A stretch of 64,000 nt of DNA from Usnea hakonensis. Taxonomy: Eukaryota; Ascomycota; Lecanoromycetes; Lecanorales; Parmeliaceae. The notes under the pieces were generated by a model. That model made no database searches and was not told the DNA's origin. It worked only from the letters and a program-made list of their open reading frames with translations. Each line of letters starts with the position of its first letter. Positions within the stretch are counted from its first letter, which is position 1. Shown here piece after piece: positions 35,479-45,547 of this stretch. The stretch is from contig BLJB01000235.1 of the NCBI GenBank assembly GCA_013423325.1, positions 25,527 through 89,526 on the forward strand, given 5' to 3'. Position numbers and translations under genes: made by a program.

Positions 35479-37655
35479 CTTTTATTCACATCGCTATAAT
35501 TTCTTCAAAAGGAGCAGAGGGGCTAATACTTTTGAGGGAGATACAGTCGACGTCGCTGGTACCGAAGGCAAGCTGATAGTGCCAGTGAATACCACGAAAG
35601 AAGAACTCTTGCGGAGGGAAGACATAGATGGAGACGGGTTGATAACGGTCGACGACCGCGGACCAAAGGTGTGTCTCCCGCTCATGCTCTCTATGTGTAG
35701 ATCGGAAAGGATGTCAAGTTAATTGTTGGTCCCAGTCTTTCATATTGAGAGCTCTAAGGCAGGATCGAATCCGAGAGCTTGAGGTTAAGGGTACGTATTA
35801 TCTCGCAAATTTCCTGCAAGAACTGTTCCTGGCGCAGACGAGGGGGATGGAGTATCTGGAAGTCGACATGGAAAAGATCACCGAGAACCCAGTAGATCGT
35901 CTCCAGCGATTGATTCAATGTAGCTGGTGGAACAAATTGGAAAGGAACATCGACCGCTCTGGCATTGCTCTTGCAGCAAGAGATCCTAAGGCTTGCCATG
36001 GCGCAGAGTCTCGCCCAAGAATATATGTACCACATAGTGTACCACTGCAGCACGCATACTATTCGAAGCTTGCGCAGGAGAGGCCAGACATGAATTTGGA
36101 TGTGCAATGGCTCCCAACAAGCGATATCACAGCTGATTTCATCAGGAGTCTGAATGGAAAGCCTGGTATTCTGGCGCTTGAAATGGAAGAAAGCGACTCA
36201 AGTGGGCGCAAAGGACTCGTTGGTCTCCCATTCATTGTGCCCGGGGGACGTTTCAACGAGCTTTATAATTGGGACAGCTGCTTCTGTGCTACGTCGATGC
36301 TAGAGACGCATCCATATATTGTCAAGTCGATTCTACGACATTTCATCTTCGAGATCAAGCACTATGGCAAAATCCTCAATGCGAACCGCTCGTACTACCT
36401 TGGTAGAGCGCAGCCACCTTTCCTTACAGATCTAGCCTTGAAAGTTTACACAGCGACGGCACATGAGCCTGGATCCGAGGAACTTCTCAAGCTGGCGATT
36501 CTCGCCGCAATGAAAGAGTATTACAGCTACTGGATGACAGCTCCCCGATATGACGAAGACACTGGACTCACTAGATACAGACCCATTGGAATTGGCATGC
36601 CTCCAGAAGTCGAATCGAATGCTTTTGACCATATATTGGAATCTTACGCTAAAAAACACAACATGACAATAAGTGAGGTCGGAAAGGCGTACACCAATGG
36701 CATTATCCAAGAGCCTGGGCTTGATAATTTCTTTCTCCATGACAGATCACTCAGGGAAAGTGGCCATGATACGTCAAATCGACTGGTGGGAGTCTGCGCA
36801 GACCTAGCAACGATTGATTTGAATTGTCTGCTCTATCGGTACGAGATTGATATTGCGGAGACGATTCGAACAATCTTTTCGGACACACTTCAAGTGCCAG
36901 CTGAATTTTGTGCTCCTGGTCAAGCCGTTGACCATTCCGAGTCGTCGGGGGCTTGGGAATCGTTTGCAAGAAAGAGGAAACAATCGATTGACAGATATAT
37001 GTGGAATGAGGAGAAACATCTCTACTTTGATTACAACACAGTGACGAAGCAACAAACAGGGTATGAGACGGTGACAAGCCTCTGGGCTCTTTGGTCGGGC
37101 GTAGCTAGTCCGCATCAAGCGGCTCTGCTCGTTGAAAGGGGTCTTCCGAAATTTGAGTGTGTGGGTGGCCTCTCTTCGACTACAGAGGCTTCTCGTGGCC
37201 TCGTCAATGCAGCGAACCCTCAGAAGCAATGGGATTATCCTAATGGATGGGCTCCTCATCAAATATTAGCTTGGGATGGCTTGAAGAAATATGGCTACGA
37301 CAAGGAGGCCGAGAGGCTCGCCTACCGCTGGCTCCACATGATTACTGGGATCTTCGCAGACTTCAATGGTACTGTGGTGGAGAAGTACGACGTCACGCAG
37401 CTCAAGAACTCGCATAGGGTAGGGGCAGAGTACGGGAACCAGGGACTGAACTTCAAGTATGCTCCAGAGGAAGGGTGAGTCGCATAGGTCCTTATGACAT
37501 GGTTGGGAATACGTATGCTGATCTGAGGATGCAGCTTTGGATGGACCAACGCAAGTTATCTGCATGGCCTCTCCCTCCTCAATTCAGATATGGGTCGCGC
37601 TCTAAAAGAGGGTGTATCCTACGAGGTCTTTGCCAAAGAAGAACAAAGAGCTTGA
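35479..37655 (+). CDS. Neutral trehalase (GH37), 5' end unresolved
   Basis: Certain exons are 35479-35668, 35736-37474 and 37535-37655, giving about 683 residues; neutral trehalases have about 740, so 50-70 N-terminal residues lie in upstream exon(s) not resolved. The enzyme splits trehalose to glucose in the cytosol. Exon 1 holds the EF-hand-like calcium loop (DIDGDGLITVDDRGPK) of the neutral class. Exon 2 has signature 1 (PGGRFNELYNWDSCF, with Cys where Tyr is usual), ANRSYYLGRAQPPFLTD, RESGHDTSNRL with the catalytic Asp, and signature 2 (QWDYPNGWAPHQ). The last exon closes the barrel (FGWTNASYLHGL). The N-terminal PKA/14-3-3 sites could not be located. The catalytic core is complete. Confidence 0.88.
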
Positions 37656-38066
37656 CTGGAAGCGCAGGAGATGTGCTCGAGTCTGTACCGGGCTTGTACA
37701 CTTTTAAACTGTGTCACTTCAGGATGTCTAAACGCTTTGATGGACACATCTTAATAGTCATAAGTGGACTAGAGACAAGTTGGATAAACTCGCAAGCGTT
37801 GTGAGATAAATAGTATCGGATAAGAGTTCATCTCCTTCGTAGCTCAATTTTCGTTATATAAGCACGGATGCTCGACAATTTGTTACCGGCCCTCGCAAAA
37901 CATATCCTTTGTTCACTTCCAATCTTGGGCGTGCGATAATATATCTAAGCTCCCCATCTCCTAGGTTGCTGCTTCCCCGTCTGCTGTTCCCTTTCAAAAC
38001 TAGCGGACCTTTATTCTCTTCGCTTGCGTCTCACCACCTCCCGCTCCATTTCTTTTCTCTCTCCTT
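37656..38066. other. Convergent intergenic region
   Basis: About 410 bp between the trehalase stop and the stop of the small leftward gene. It is pyrimidine-rich near 37,960-38,080. Nothing else is seen. Confidence 0.35.
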
Positions 38067-38410
38067 TCAAGATCTCAAGGTCAGCATGTGATTGAACTGT
38101 GCACCTAAACTGTCGACGCAGGTCTGAGAAGTACAAGACTCTCGGATTGTTTTTTACAACTCCAAGTCATACAGGATTCGGGAACAAGGGGCTCAAAGAA
38201 TTGAATCTTTACCTCATCGCGTAAACGATTCTCCAGCGCATCATGGGCCTTGTTGCACTCCTGTCTGTACTCGTCGCTGTTCTTTTGACCGCTAGCTGTG
38301 CCTGGCTGGATTGATGTAGAAGTGGTGGAAACAGGGTTCTTGCCGTCTGCGGTATTGAGCTTGGAAGAGCCCAAGATGTTGAAAGCAGAGTCTTTTGGGT
38401 TGGAGGCCAT
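38067..38410 (-). CDS. Small unknown protein
   Basis: Two exons, 38410-38213 and 38123-38067, with an 89-bp intron (donor GTAAAG, acceptor CTCAG), phase 0; 84 residues. It starts MASNPKDSAFNILGSSKLN and ends with a charged helical segment containing two Cys (YRQECNKAHDALENRLRDE, then TCVDSLGAQF). There is no recognised domain. The Cys pair and small size recall small mitochondrial or translation-associated proteins, but I have no basis for a name. Without the splice the frame runs 35 codons further. It is the last leftward protein gene before the tRNA. Confidence 0.45.
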
Positions 38411-38706
38411 GTTGGGAAATTGTGCTCTGGGGATGTGGAAGCATGGATGTTTGGCACGAACGAGGGGAAGCTGCGTTTCATCCCTTTCCCTGAAGACATC
38501 TTTAATTCCGCTACCCCGCCTGCCCGAATAGCTCCACCATCAATAAGACTTTTCCTTACTCCATACAACTTGAACTTCAGATATTTTTTTCGAATATTCT
38601 ACAACAATTGGATTATGGAGTAATTCAAAAACAAATTGCATCCAGGATATCTATTACCAAGAGATAAAAACCAAAAAAACTGGTACGCTCAACAGGCTTA
38701 GATATT
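38411..38706. other. Intergenic region, promoter of small gene and 3' flank of tRNA
   Basis: About 300 bp, AT-rich at 38,570-38,690. It contains the Pol III terminator of the tRNA gene and the upstream region of the small leftward gene. Nothing else is seen. Confidence 0.35.
38673..38679 (-). terminator. Pol III terminator of the tRNA-Asp gene
   Basis: Seven A on the + strand, i.e. T7 on the tRNA strand, 27 nt after the end of the tRNA. This is a standard Pol III stop. Confidence 0.6.
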
Positions 38707-38840
38707 CTCCTTGACGGGGAATCGAACCCCGGTCTCCCGCGACTTGTCGTTGACAAGCGGAAACTTCACCAATGTTAGCCTACATACTTCAATTAGGGAT
38801 ATTAGGACCCAATTACTCATGACCCCTAGACCATCAAGGA
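38707..38840 (-). tRNA. tRNA-Asp(GTC) with two inserts
   Basis: The 7-bp acceptor stem TCCTTGA/TCAAGGA is perfect, the T arm CGGGG-TTCGATT-CCCCG is perfect, and the anticodon stem TCCGC/GCGGG frames the loop TTGTCAC with anticodon GTC. An A box (TGGTCTAGGGG) and a B box (GGTTCGATTCC) are intact. A 9-nt insert (38742-38750) sits at the canonical position after base 37 and contains GAC, complementary to the anticodon. A second insert of 53 nt (38764-38816) lies in the D stem between bases 24 and 25; it starts GTAATT and ends GAAG. Removing both leaves a normal 72-73-nt tRNA. Functional status depends on removal of the D-arm insert. Confidence 0.75.
38764..38816 (-). other. 53-nt intron-like insert in the D arm of tRNA-Asp
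   Basis: Starts GT, ends AG, with GGCTAACA about 10 nt before the 3' end, as in fungal spliceosomal introns. It interrupts the D stem, where no eukaryotic nuclear tRNA intron is normally found. Confidence 0.55.
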
Positions 38841-39051
38841 ATTTTTCTCTTTTTAAATCAGAGATATTGTGGTCGTTGTGAGTTTTTGTTAATTATTAGA
38901 ATTATATTCCGCCAAATATTGCACAAACCAGAACGCCAAGCTTCAGATTAGTGAATCACAGTGATTTAGCGTCCGCCCTTGTGAACCCTTGTGAACCCTT
39001 GAACCCTCGTGACTCCTCGTTCCTCGTGACTCCGTGAACAGACTTTGTGAA
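38841..39051. other. 5' flank of the tRNA and start of the repeat-rich region
   Basis: Contains a short array of CCCTTGTGAA-type units (about 38,976-39,048). No gene is seen. This is where core gene content ends. Confidence 0.4.
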
Positions 39052-39731
39052 CTAGAGGATTCTCTGGCGTTTTGTAGGCTTCCTCGGCTCTTCATCTTCA
39101 TCCTCTTCCATGGTCCTTGACTTTGAAGTTGGCTTTTGTTGGGTCCACATCTGTATAAGGGTGCGCTGCTTCTGATCGCCCGGCTGCTCCTTGCTATACT
39201 TTATCAGCGGAGGGGAGGTAAGTATGAGGTAGGTAATCGACTTACTGTTCAGTAGCCTTCTTCCCTCGCGCACCATTTCCAGTCTTCTTGCCACCCTTCG
39301 ACTCTGCAGCCGGCTTCTTCTTGTCACCCTTCAACTCTGTCTTCTTGTCACCCTTCGACTCTGTCTTCTTGTCACCCTTCGACTCTGTCTTCTTGCCACT
39401 CTTCGACTCTGTCTTCTTGTCACCCTTCGACTCTGTCTTCTTGCCACTCTTCGACTCTGTCTTCTTGTCACCCTTCGACTCTGCATCCGCGTTCTTCTCT
39501 TCCCATTGTCGTCGACGGGTTTCTATTCTCTGATGGTTCGCTTGCTTCTGACTAGGATCCATCATCAGCGGAGAGCGGGCAGGGGATTAGAATAGGAGGT
39601 CGGTCAGCGACCTACCGTTCACCGGCCTCGGACAACACCTCTGGAGCTCTCACTTTTCGATTGGATGCTTGCGTTGTGGGAGGTGTCTGCTCCAGAGCTC
39701 GAAGATACTGTACCAGGCTCGGGGACGCCAT
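39052..39731 (-). CDS. Lys/Ser-rich repeat protein, unknown function
   Basis: Three exons, 39731-39616, 39551-39246 and 39193-39052, with phase-consistent splices; 187 residues. The N-terminus (ASPSLVQYLRALEQTPP) is followed by a helical basic segment (QRIETRRRQWEEKNADAES). Then come about six or seven tandem copies of KKTESKGD/KKTESKSG encoded by a 24-bp repeat (39,326-39,480), and a tail with an acidic patch and KPTKRQRIL that looks like a nuclear signal. No catalytic domain. No internal stop, unlike the genes to its right. Probably a disordered nuclear protein of the accessory region; function unknown. Confidence 0.5.
39326..39480. repeat. 24-bp coding minisatellite (KKTES repeat)
   Basis: Units of ACTCTGTCTTCTTGTCACCC-type sequence, 24 bp each, repeat in register with the reading frame on the minus strand. 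Confidence 0.7.
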
Positions 39732-40378
39732 GGTGGAATCTAAACGATTTGGGGGATTGGAGAACAGTGATAGGGGCTTTTCTAGCTGACGGTATTTGGT
39801 GGAAGCCAAAAGAAGTTGAGGATGTTGGGAATAGTGGTCGATAATTCCAGAGCAAAATTTTCATGGAGAGAAGAGAGTGGTACGGTTTAAATAGGAGGAG
39901 GATGTGGTGTCGATATCGAATCAAGTATCAATTGTGGACATTGACACAATGAGGGGCATGTTAGGCTTAACACGCCATCTCTTTATCAGTGTTTGAGGTC
40001 AGCTCATTGTGTCAAGATGTTTGAGAACAGAAGAGCGTGGTGCCAAGTGAAGGTCATGATGTTGCCAGAAGGAAGGGTATGCCAGGTTCGACACACCCTC
40101 CCTTCATCACTTCGACAGTCAAGTGTGCAAGGTCAGCTAAGCATCCTCAACAGGTTTGAGAACAGTGCTATATAAATGGGAATGAGCGTCGCTAAGCGGT
40201 AGTCACATGTTGTTGCAAAAAGGAAGGTGATCCCCGGCCCCACACGATGTTTCTCCATCACTCTAAGAGTTCCCAGGTATCCATATTGTCAACGCGCCCT
40301 GCGGGCCGCAGACAGCAGAGCGTGTTAATCTAGCTCATCGGTCTCCAGGTCAGCGTCCGGCGGTGCGGGCTGTCTGGG
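39732..40378. repeat. Intergenic stretch with diverged ~130-bp repeats
   Basis: Blocks TTTGAGAACAG (40,020 and 40,153), GGTCAGCT (39,994 and 40,130) and (C)ACACNCCCTCNCTTCATCAC-like segments recur about every 130 bp. At least two and probably three degenerate copies are seen. No convincing gene. Confidence 0.4.
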
Positions 40379-41258
40379 TCATAATTCCTCACTGGCTTCA
40401 CCGGCTTCACTGGTTTCACCGGCTTCACTGGCTTCACTGGCTTCACCGGCTTCACTGGCTTCACTGGCTTCACCGGCTTCACTGGCTTCACCGGCTTCAC
40501 TGGCTTCACCGGCTTCACTGGCTTCACCGGCTTCACTGGCATCATCGGCTTCATTGGCTTCACTGGCTTTACCGGCTTCACTGTCGTGCACCTTGTTCCG
40601 ATGATCGCGTCGCTTGCGTTCAGAGTTTCGTGGCGTGGACAGGTTTGGATATCGTACGTGCAGATCTAGCAGAGTCCGTCAATTATAGCTGCTGTGTCCA
40701 TAGTTTCAAATGCAGCCTAAACTTACCGCCAATAACCTTCTCGACTTGGGACACCCGTTCCTCGATCTCCTCCTGCTCCTCCGATATGGCTGCTTCCCTA
40801 CCCCTTCCCCCCGTCACCACGTATTCCACCCAATGCTTATATCGCTGGTTAAGTAGATCTTGTTCCGACGTGAGAACATTCTTATCGTTGTGTGGCAGGG
40901 GTAACTTGCTCAATCTGTCGAGCACGTAGTCCAATAATGTTGAATCACGCGCCGCGTCGGCATCACTTTGTCTAACAGATCAGTTTTGCAACACGGACTT
41001 ATGGAATGAGGGGTCCTACCGGTCTTCCTTCGCGGAGCGGAATTCTGGTACCACCATTTGGGCGAGCGGCCAAACCCTTGGGTCATCGACGAAGACGCAG
41101 AATTTGTCCAGTATCGCTTAATCGTCCGGGCATGTCACCTCGTTGGTTTGGATCAATGTTATGAAGTCTTCCACTGTACGTTATAACCGAGTAAGATCCA
41201 GAGGTTTATCCCAATCGTACCCGTCTCGGTCGAGTCTCGTCCGGCCAAATTTATCCAT
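40379..41258 (-). pseudogene. Unknown coiled-coil protein with C-terminal SEAGEA repeat, two internal stops
   Basis: Three exons, 41258-41020, 40971-40727 and 40665-40379, join in phase to 257 codons. Two in-frame TAA codons (41181-41183 and 41118-41120) interrupt exon 1; otherwise the frame is intact. The sense sequence around the stops is coherent (WDKPLDLTRL, VEDFITLIQTNEVTCPDD, ILDKFCVFVDDPRVWPLAQM). Exon 2 has a Glu-rich helix (SEEQEEIEERVSQVEKVIG). Exon 3 encodes a basic segment and then about 15 copies of SEAGEA/SEA units. I do not recognise the family. Both stops can be read as CAA changed to TAA, as RIP would do. Alternative splicing around both stops is not visible. Confidence 0.55.
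40386..40585. repeat. 12/18-bp coding minisatellite (SEAGEA)
   Basis: Alternating CCGGCTTCACTGGCTTCA units, about 200 bp. On the minus strand it reads as Ser-Glu-Ala-Gly-Glu-Ala repeats in frame with the upstream exon of the gene at 40379-41258. Confidence 0.8.
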
Positions 41259-41299
41259 ATCAACGGTAGATGCCTGTTAATGATAGAAAACTACCTGGC

Positions 41300-41490
41300 A
41301 CAGCTTGTTGCTTAATACTCTCCCAGACGTCAGGCTTTAAACCCTTTGTGAAGAATGCTCGTCACGTTTTGGGGGCGAGAGATTGAATCAACGGCAGCGT
41401 ATATCGCTAAAGCAAGCATGAGAGTCATATGAGCAAAGCTGACCAAATGTCTGGCGGGTGCCGACTGCTTCATGTTACTTATCCCTATGA
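41300..41490. other. Upstream flank of the coiled-coil pseudogene
   Basis: Short stretch that may contain further upstream exons. I could not extend the gene confidently. Confidence 0.25.
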
Positions 41491-41494
41491 CAGA

Positions 41495-42195
41495 CCGCTG
41501 ATTCCTAAAGAGGAGACGGCCTGGGGCCGTCCCCTAGCCGTGTCCTGGATTACGGTTTACCTATTAATCGTAGGACGCTACCCATAGCGATTGCCTATAT
41601 TCGGGTTCCGACGTCTCTGTAGGCTTCCGATCCAAGGGGTAGCGGCCTTAGAGATGGGATGACACTCTACCGTCCAATAATACTCATCTTTAGACCGACC
41701 GCTAGTCCCAAAAGAGGAGATGGCTGGACTACGTCTTCTATATCATAATTTGTATATTACAGGAAGCTAGCGATATAGATTGACTACCTTCGGGTTCTGG
41801 CGTCCGATCGAAGGGGGGGGAGCTACGGTTAAGATACGGTCAGTCCCGAATTCCGTCTCGTTATTTTTCGTCTGTGTAATAAACAGACCGCTGGTTCCAA
41901 AGAGGAGATAGTTTCACGCTATCTTCCAGGTTATGATTGGCATATTGATCAGAAGCCACCAATTTGAATTGGCCGTATTCGGGTTCGGGCGTATCTGTAG
42001 GCTTCCGATCCAAGGGACACCTGCTATGAGACGATTAGGACGACCGTCTTATATGACCCCTCCCTGTGATAGACCGCTATTTTGGAAAGCGGCGATGGCC
42101 CTATATTGTCTCCCTGATCAAAGTATATTTAGAGAAAGCCATCTTTAGTGATCGGATATATTTGGGTTCCGGCGTGCTTTTGAACTCTGAGACAG
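41495..42195. repeat. Four tandem ~190-bp units, strongly diverged
   Basis: Each unit begins AGACCGCT or GACCGCTAG followed by AAAGAGGAGAYGG-like sequence (about 41,495, 41,696, 41,885 and 42,069). Each has TTCGGGTTCYGGCGT and CTTCCGATCCAAGGG about 100 bp later (about 41,600, 41,788, 41,976 and 42,163). Spacings are about 201, 189 and 184 bp. No open frame is shared by all copies. Confidence 0.6.
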
Positions 42196-42287
42196 CTGCC
42201 GTTCAGGTATATTTGATATCACATCCGAGGGACTTGGATTTCAGAAGCCGTTGTACTCACAAGATCTACTACGGCTAGTATCGATCA

Positions 42288-43261
42288 ATGTCCGGGCCAT
42301 CTAATAAACATGGGTTATTCGACCTTAAGGATATTCCTGTTACGGACTCGTTCCTTCTCGGTACCGATGCTACCGGCGCCTTTGAGTTTCGAACCGATAT
42401 AATGGAAAGAGGTGGCGGACTACACACAGAAAAAACCCACTGTATAGAGGGGCGACAGCTCGTTGCGATAGGATTAACTAAAGTTTGCAGCCGAATTGGT
42501 AAAGGGAAGGTGAGTTCAACCTCAAGCGCGCATGCGACGCTATACTAGGACAAAACTCACGTCTCTTGAGGTATTCTATTTCCCCATGGCCTAGAAGATT
42601 ATGGCGAGGAATGCGGTGGCATCGTCGAAGCGGGAAGAGAATGTATATATCTATTACCGACTCCCGAAGCTCATCTACGTACCTTTCGCCTAGGGTGACG
42701 AGGATCGGCGCATCTGGCGTGATATGCACTATCGAGGTACGTCTTCTAGGCCATGAGATTGGCCCTCACTAACGACGCTGCGGACAGATCGCCTTCGACT
42801 GTTAAATACCCGAGCAGGCGGGATTTCGCGTCCGGAATACGTGATGCCGGTCGATCTCGTCTACGGGCCCTACGAATAAGTAGGTTTCTAGATCCGCTCC
42901 CGCCTTTTTCCCGCTGATGATCGATTAGAAGGAGAACATTCGACTCAATACATACAACGATCAGCGTCGTGGGTGCAAGGCGACCCTGGTGATGGTGTCT
43001 AAGGCATACGTGGGGTGGTGCCACTATTTACAGGGGGCCAATCCGGAGGTCAAACTCGAAAGGGGTAAATGGGAGGATGGAGGCGAAGCTTTCGTAGTCG
43101 CCACGGACGCGTCTTTGAAAAAATTTCAATGTCAGGATGCAGACAGCCTGATCCAACGCCTAAATAACATGTACTTTGAAGGAGAACCTAGGTCTCTGGC
43201 GAAGTTTGGGGATATTCTCAGCGCGGTGGACAAATACCATGCTCAGGATACACGCAAGTAG
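42288..43261 (+). pseudogene. Unknown protein, four exons, three internal stops
   Basis: Exons 42288-42509, 42571-42736, 42788-42879 and 42929-43261 join in phase to 271 codons. All introns are 50-61 bp with GT...AG. Exon 2 contains two TAG codons (42592 and 42691), and exon 3 ends with a TAA (42877) directly before a good donor. Sequence on both sides of each stop is coherent, for example ARNAVASSKREENVYIYYRL and RDRLRLLNTRAGGISRPEY. The last exon is fully open (CKATLVMVSKAYVGWCHYLQ, then SLIQRLNNMYFEG). No family recognised. It is convergent with the large gene at 43515-45547. Confidence 0.55.
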
Positions 43262-43514
43262 TATACAACACACGAGCCCATGGATTGGTAGGGGCGAACA
43301 CTCAGGGGTAACTTTTTCAACTCGCTATGCTTTAATAAGAACCACCTTTAGTCATCAGTGTTCAATATGAACATAATTGCATTTAGATCCAACCAAGCCT
43401 TTTTAGTATAAACAATGTTTTGAAAACATTGATATTTCGTGGAAAGAATTTTTATTGTGCTGCCGAGATATTTTACCCTCCCTATTCCCAATCCATGGGA
43501 TCGCCCCCCTCGGC
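43262..43514. other. Convergent intergenic region
   Basis: About 250 bp, AT-rich between 43,310 and 43,470. No gene is seen. Confidence 0.35.
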
Positions 43515-45547
43515 CTACCCCGCCGCTCCTGACAGAGCTGTGACCCCCGCTTGATGCAAACTCCGTAGCAAACGACAGTAGTCCGTCGCCTGAACCGCAC
43601 TCCTACGAACACCTAGGGTGATCTCCGCATCGCCACGCAGAGGAGCCGTTATCACTTTGATCAGATCACCGCTTTGTACAGCATACCGCTCAAGTAGTCC
43701 TTCTCGAAGCACGCCGCGAACGCCTCGAGTGAGGTTTGGTTTCACATGTTCCGATGCGAACACGTACCGGTCGTGCGTCATTCGCAGACAACTTTCCGGG
43801 TAGAGATCGAGGATCACCAAAGATCCTGCGCGCTCCTTGAACTCTTTGACGCGATCAATCAAACCCCGCCCGGGCCACGGCTGCCAGTCGCCCGTCCAGG
43901 ATGTCCCCACCAAGGTGAGAGGCACCACGGGGGTATTCTGAGGGAAATTCCACACTCGAGCTAGGGGTTCGCCGTCCTGATCGTACCGGACCCTGTCCCT
44001 CTCAGACCAGCGGTAGAGTGCGACAGCGAAGCGGAATTCTTTATTCTCAACCCCAAAGTCCAGAACGACAGCTTCTCTACTAAAGACACGTCAACGGCTG
44101 TGTGACACGCCGACCAGCTTCGAGGCTTACCTGGCCCGACACAACTCAATCAGCACCTCCGACGCCCACTGCGCGTACGTGTCCCCCCGAAGATCTTCAT
44201 GCTGAGCCGAGCCGAAGCCTCGCCTCATGCCGGCCGTCGACCAGCGGTGGCTAACCACAGGCCCAATATCGCCACAACCTGGATCATCTCCGGTTTCTTC
44301 CCCAGCTTCATCTGCGAAGGGGCGTACGGGTCTCGCGTATCGTGCTCTCATTGAGCCGGTCTCCGCTTGTGTTGTGTCCAGAACCTTCTCGATATCCCGG
44401 ACTATGCACTTATGCTGTCCAAGCTCGATTCTGTACGCTTGGAACCCTTCCGGCATCTCGACGGCGCTGGCCTGGTCCCACCAGTGCGCCGGAATCTTGT
44501 CTCTTGGGAAGAAATAGGCATAGCGCTGGGGGACGTTCGCGGTGAGGAGATAGTCCCACTGCGCCTTCCAAGTGAAAATCGGTCTTTGGCTAGTTGGGTT
44601 AACCGCTAAATGCGTGAGAACCGACGATCCGCTCGGATTGTCCGAGTCGACTTCCACTAATCCATCTTTGAGCTCCACGAAGACTTCCTCCTTAGTCGAG
44701 ATCTCGATAAACTTAAAGTCCCCCCCAAAAGGCCGGACGCCGATAAGGTCAAATCGAAACCGCTCGGAACACTCGCGAAATGCCATGAAGTATGGCCGTA
44801 GCCGCCGTAGAGCGTTGCCTGTATGGCCTACCGTAGGTGTCACGACGGATCTATCGGAGAGCCGGGGAGGAGGTACCCCCGTAAACTTCACTCCGGTGTA
44901 GTCGTTGCCCCTAGGTCAGAAGATCAACTCGTACATTCTACTCGTGGTGAAGGTCCATATACTCACCACTCGTCTGAACTCTGGTCGTAATATGCTCGCA
45001 TCGTCTTCAGACGACGTCCCAGCTGAGCGAGCGGGGTTACGAACGCGCCATACTCTAGGGGAAAGGCCGGGAGTGGATGGAGGGTCCAGAGCGGCCTACC
45101 GGCCGTCAGATCGACCATATCCGCTTTGTTCCTCTCTGGCAGGTAGTGGACCGGGATGAGGAGGACGAAATCGGGCTCCTTAGAGGCCACCACTATCAAT
45201 GCCTGACAGCTCCGCCTTTGGCCCGCTTGGAAGTGGATTGTGAAATATACACCCCTCTTGCTATCACATTTGGCGGCGAAAGACTTAATGTCCAAGGCGG
45301 CCAGGGCGATCTTTCGCCGGTAGGCTTCCAGCTCCATAAACCATGTGTTGGCCGCACCCATTCGTGTCTGTAAGGTTTCCGGTCCGACAAAAATGGCGGC
45401 GTCGTTCTGGCTCCCTTCGGGTCCTTCGACGAAGAAGTCCACCTGTTAAATCGCACATTCGCGGATTCGGGCTTCGCTTAGGAATGCCACCATTAGAAAG
45501 AGTCTATACTGGTACTCACGGAGCCGTCTCTGGATTATGGCAGCCAT
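43515..45547 (-). pseudogene. Large unknown protein (641 codons), one early internal stop
   Basis: Three exons, 45547-44967, 44910-44131 and 44079-43515, join in phase. A single in-frame TAA (45446-45448, codon 34) interrupts an otherwise complete frame. The start is the ATG at 45545-45547 (MAAIIQRRLREY). Coherent blocks include QVDFFVEGPEGSQNDAAIFV, AALDIKSFAAKC, FDLIGVRPFGGDFKFIEIS, FTWKAQWDYLL, EAVVLDFGVENKEFRF and TLVGTSWTGDWQPWPGRG. The pattern of beta strands with conserved Asp/Glu/Lys (GGDFKFIEIS followed by FVELK) faintly recalls nuclease-like folds, but I would not assign one. If translation starts after the stop, a 5'-shortened protein is possible. Confidence 0.55.

Noticed and set aside
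40330..40929. Lys-Pro-Val and His-Trp-Leu repeat frames over the minisatellite
   Set aside because: By-products of a repeat whose period is a multiple of three; only the SEAGEA frame is reached by splicing from upstream coding exons.
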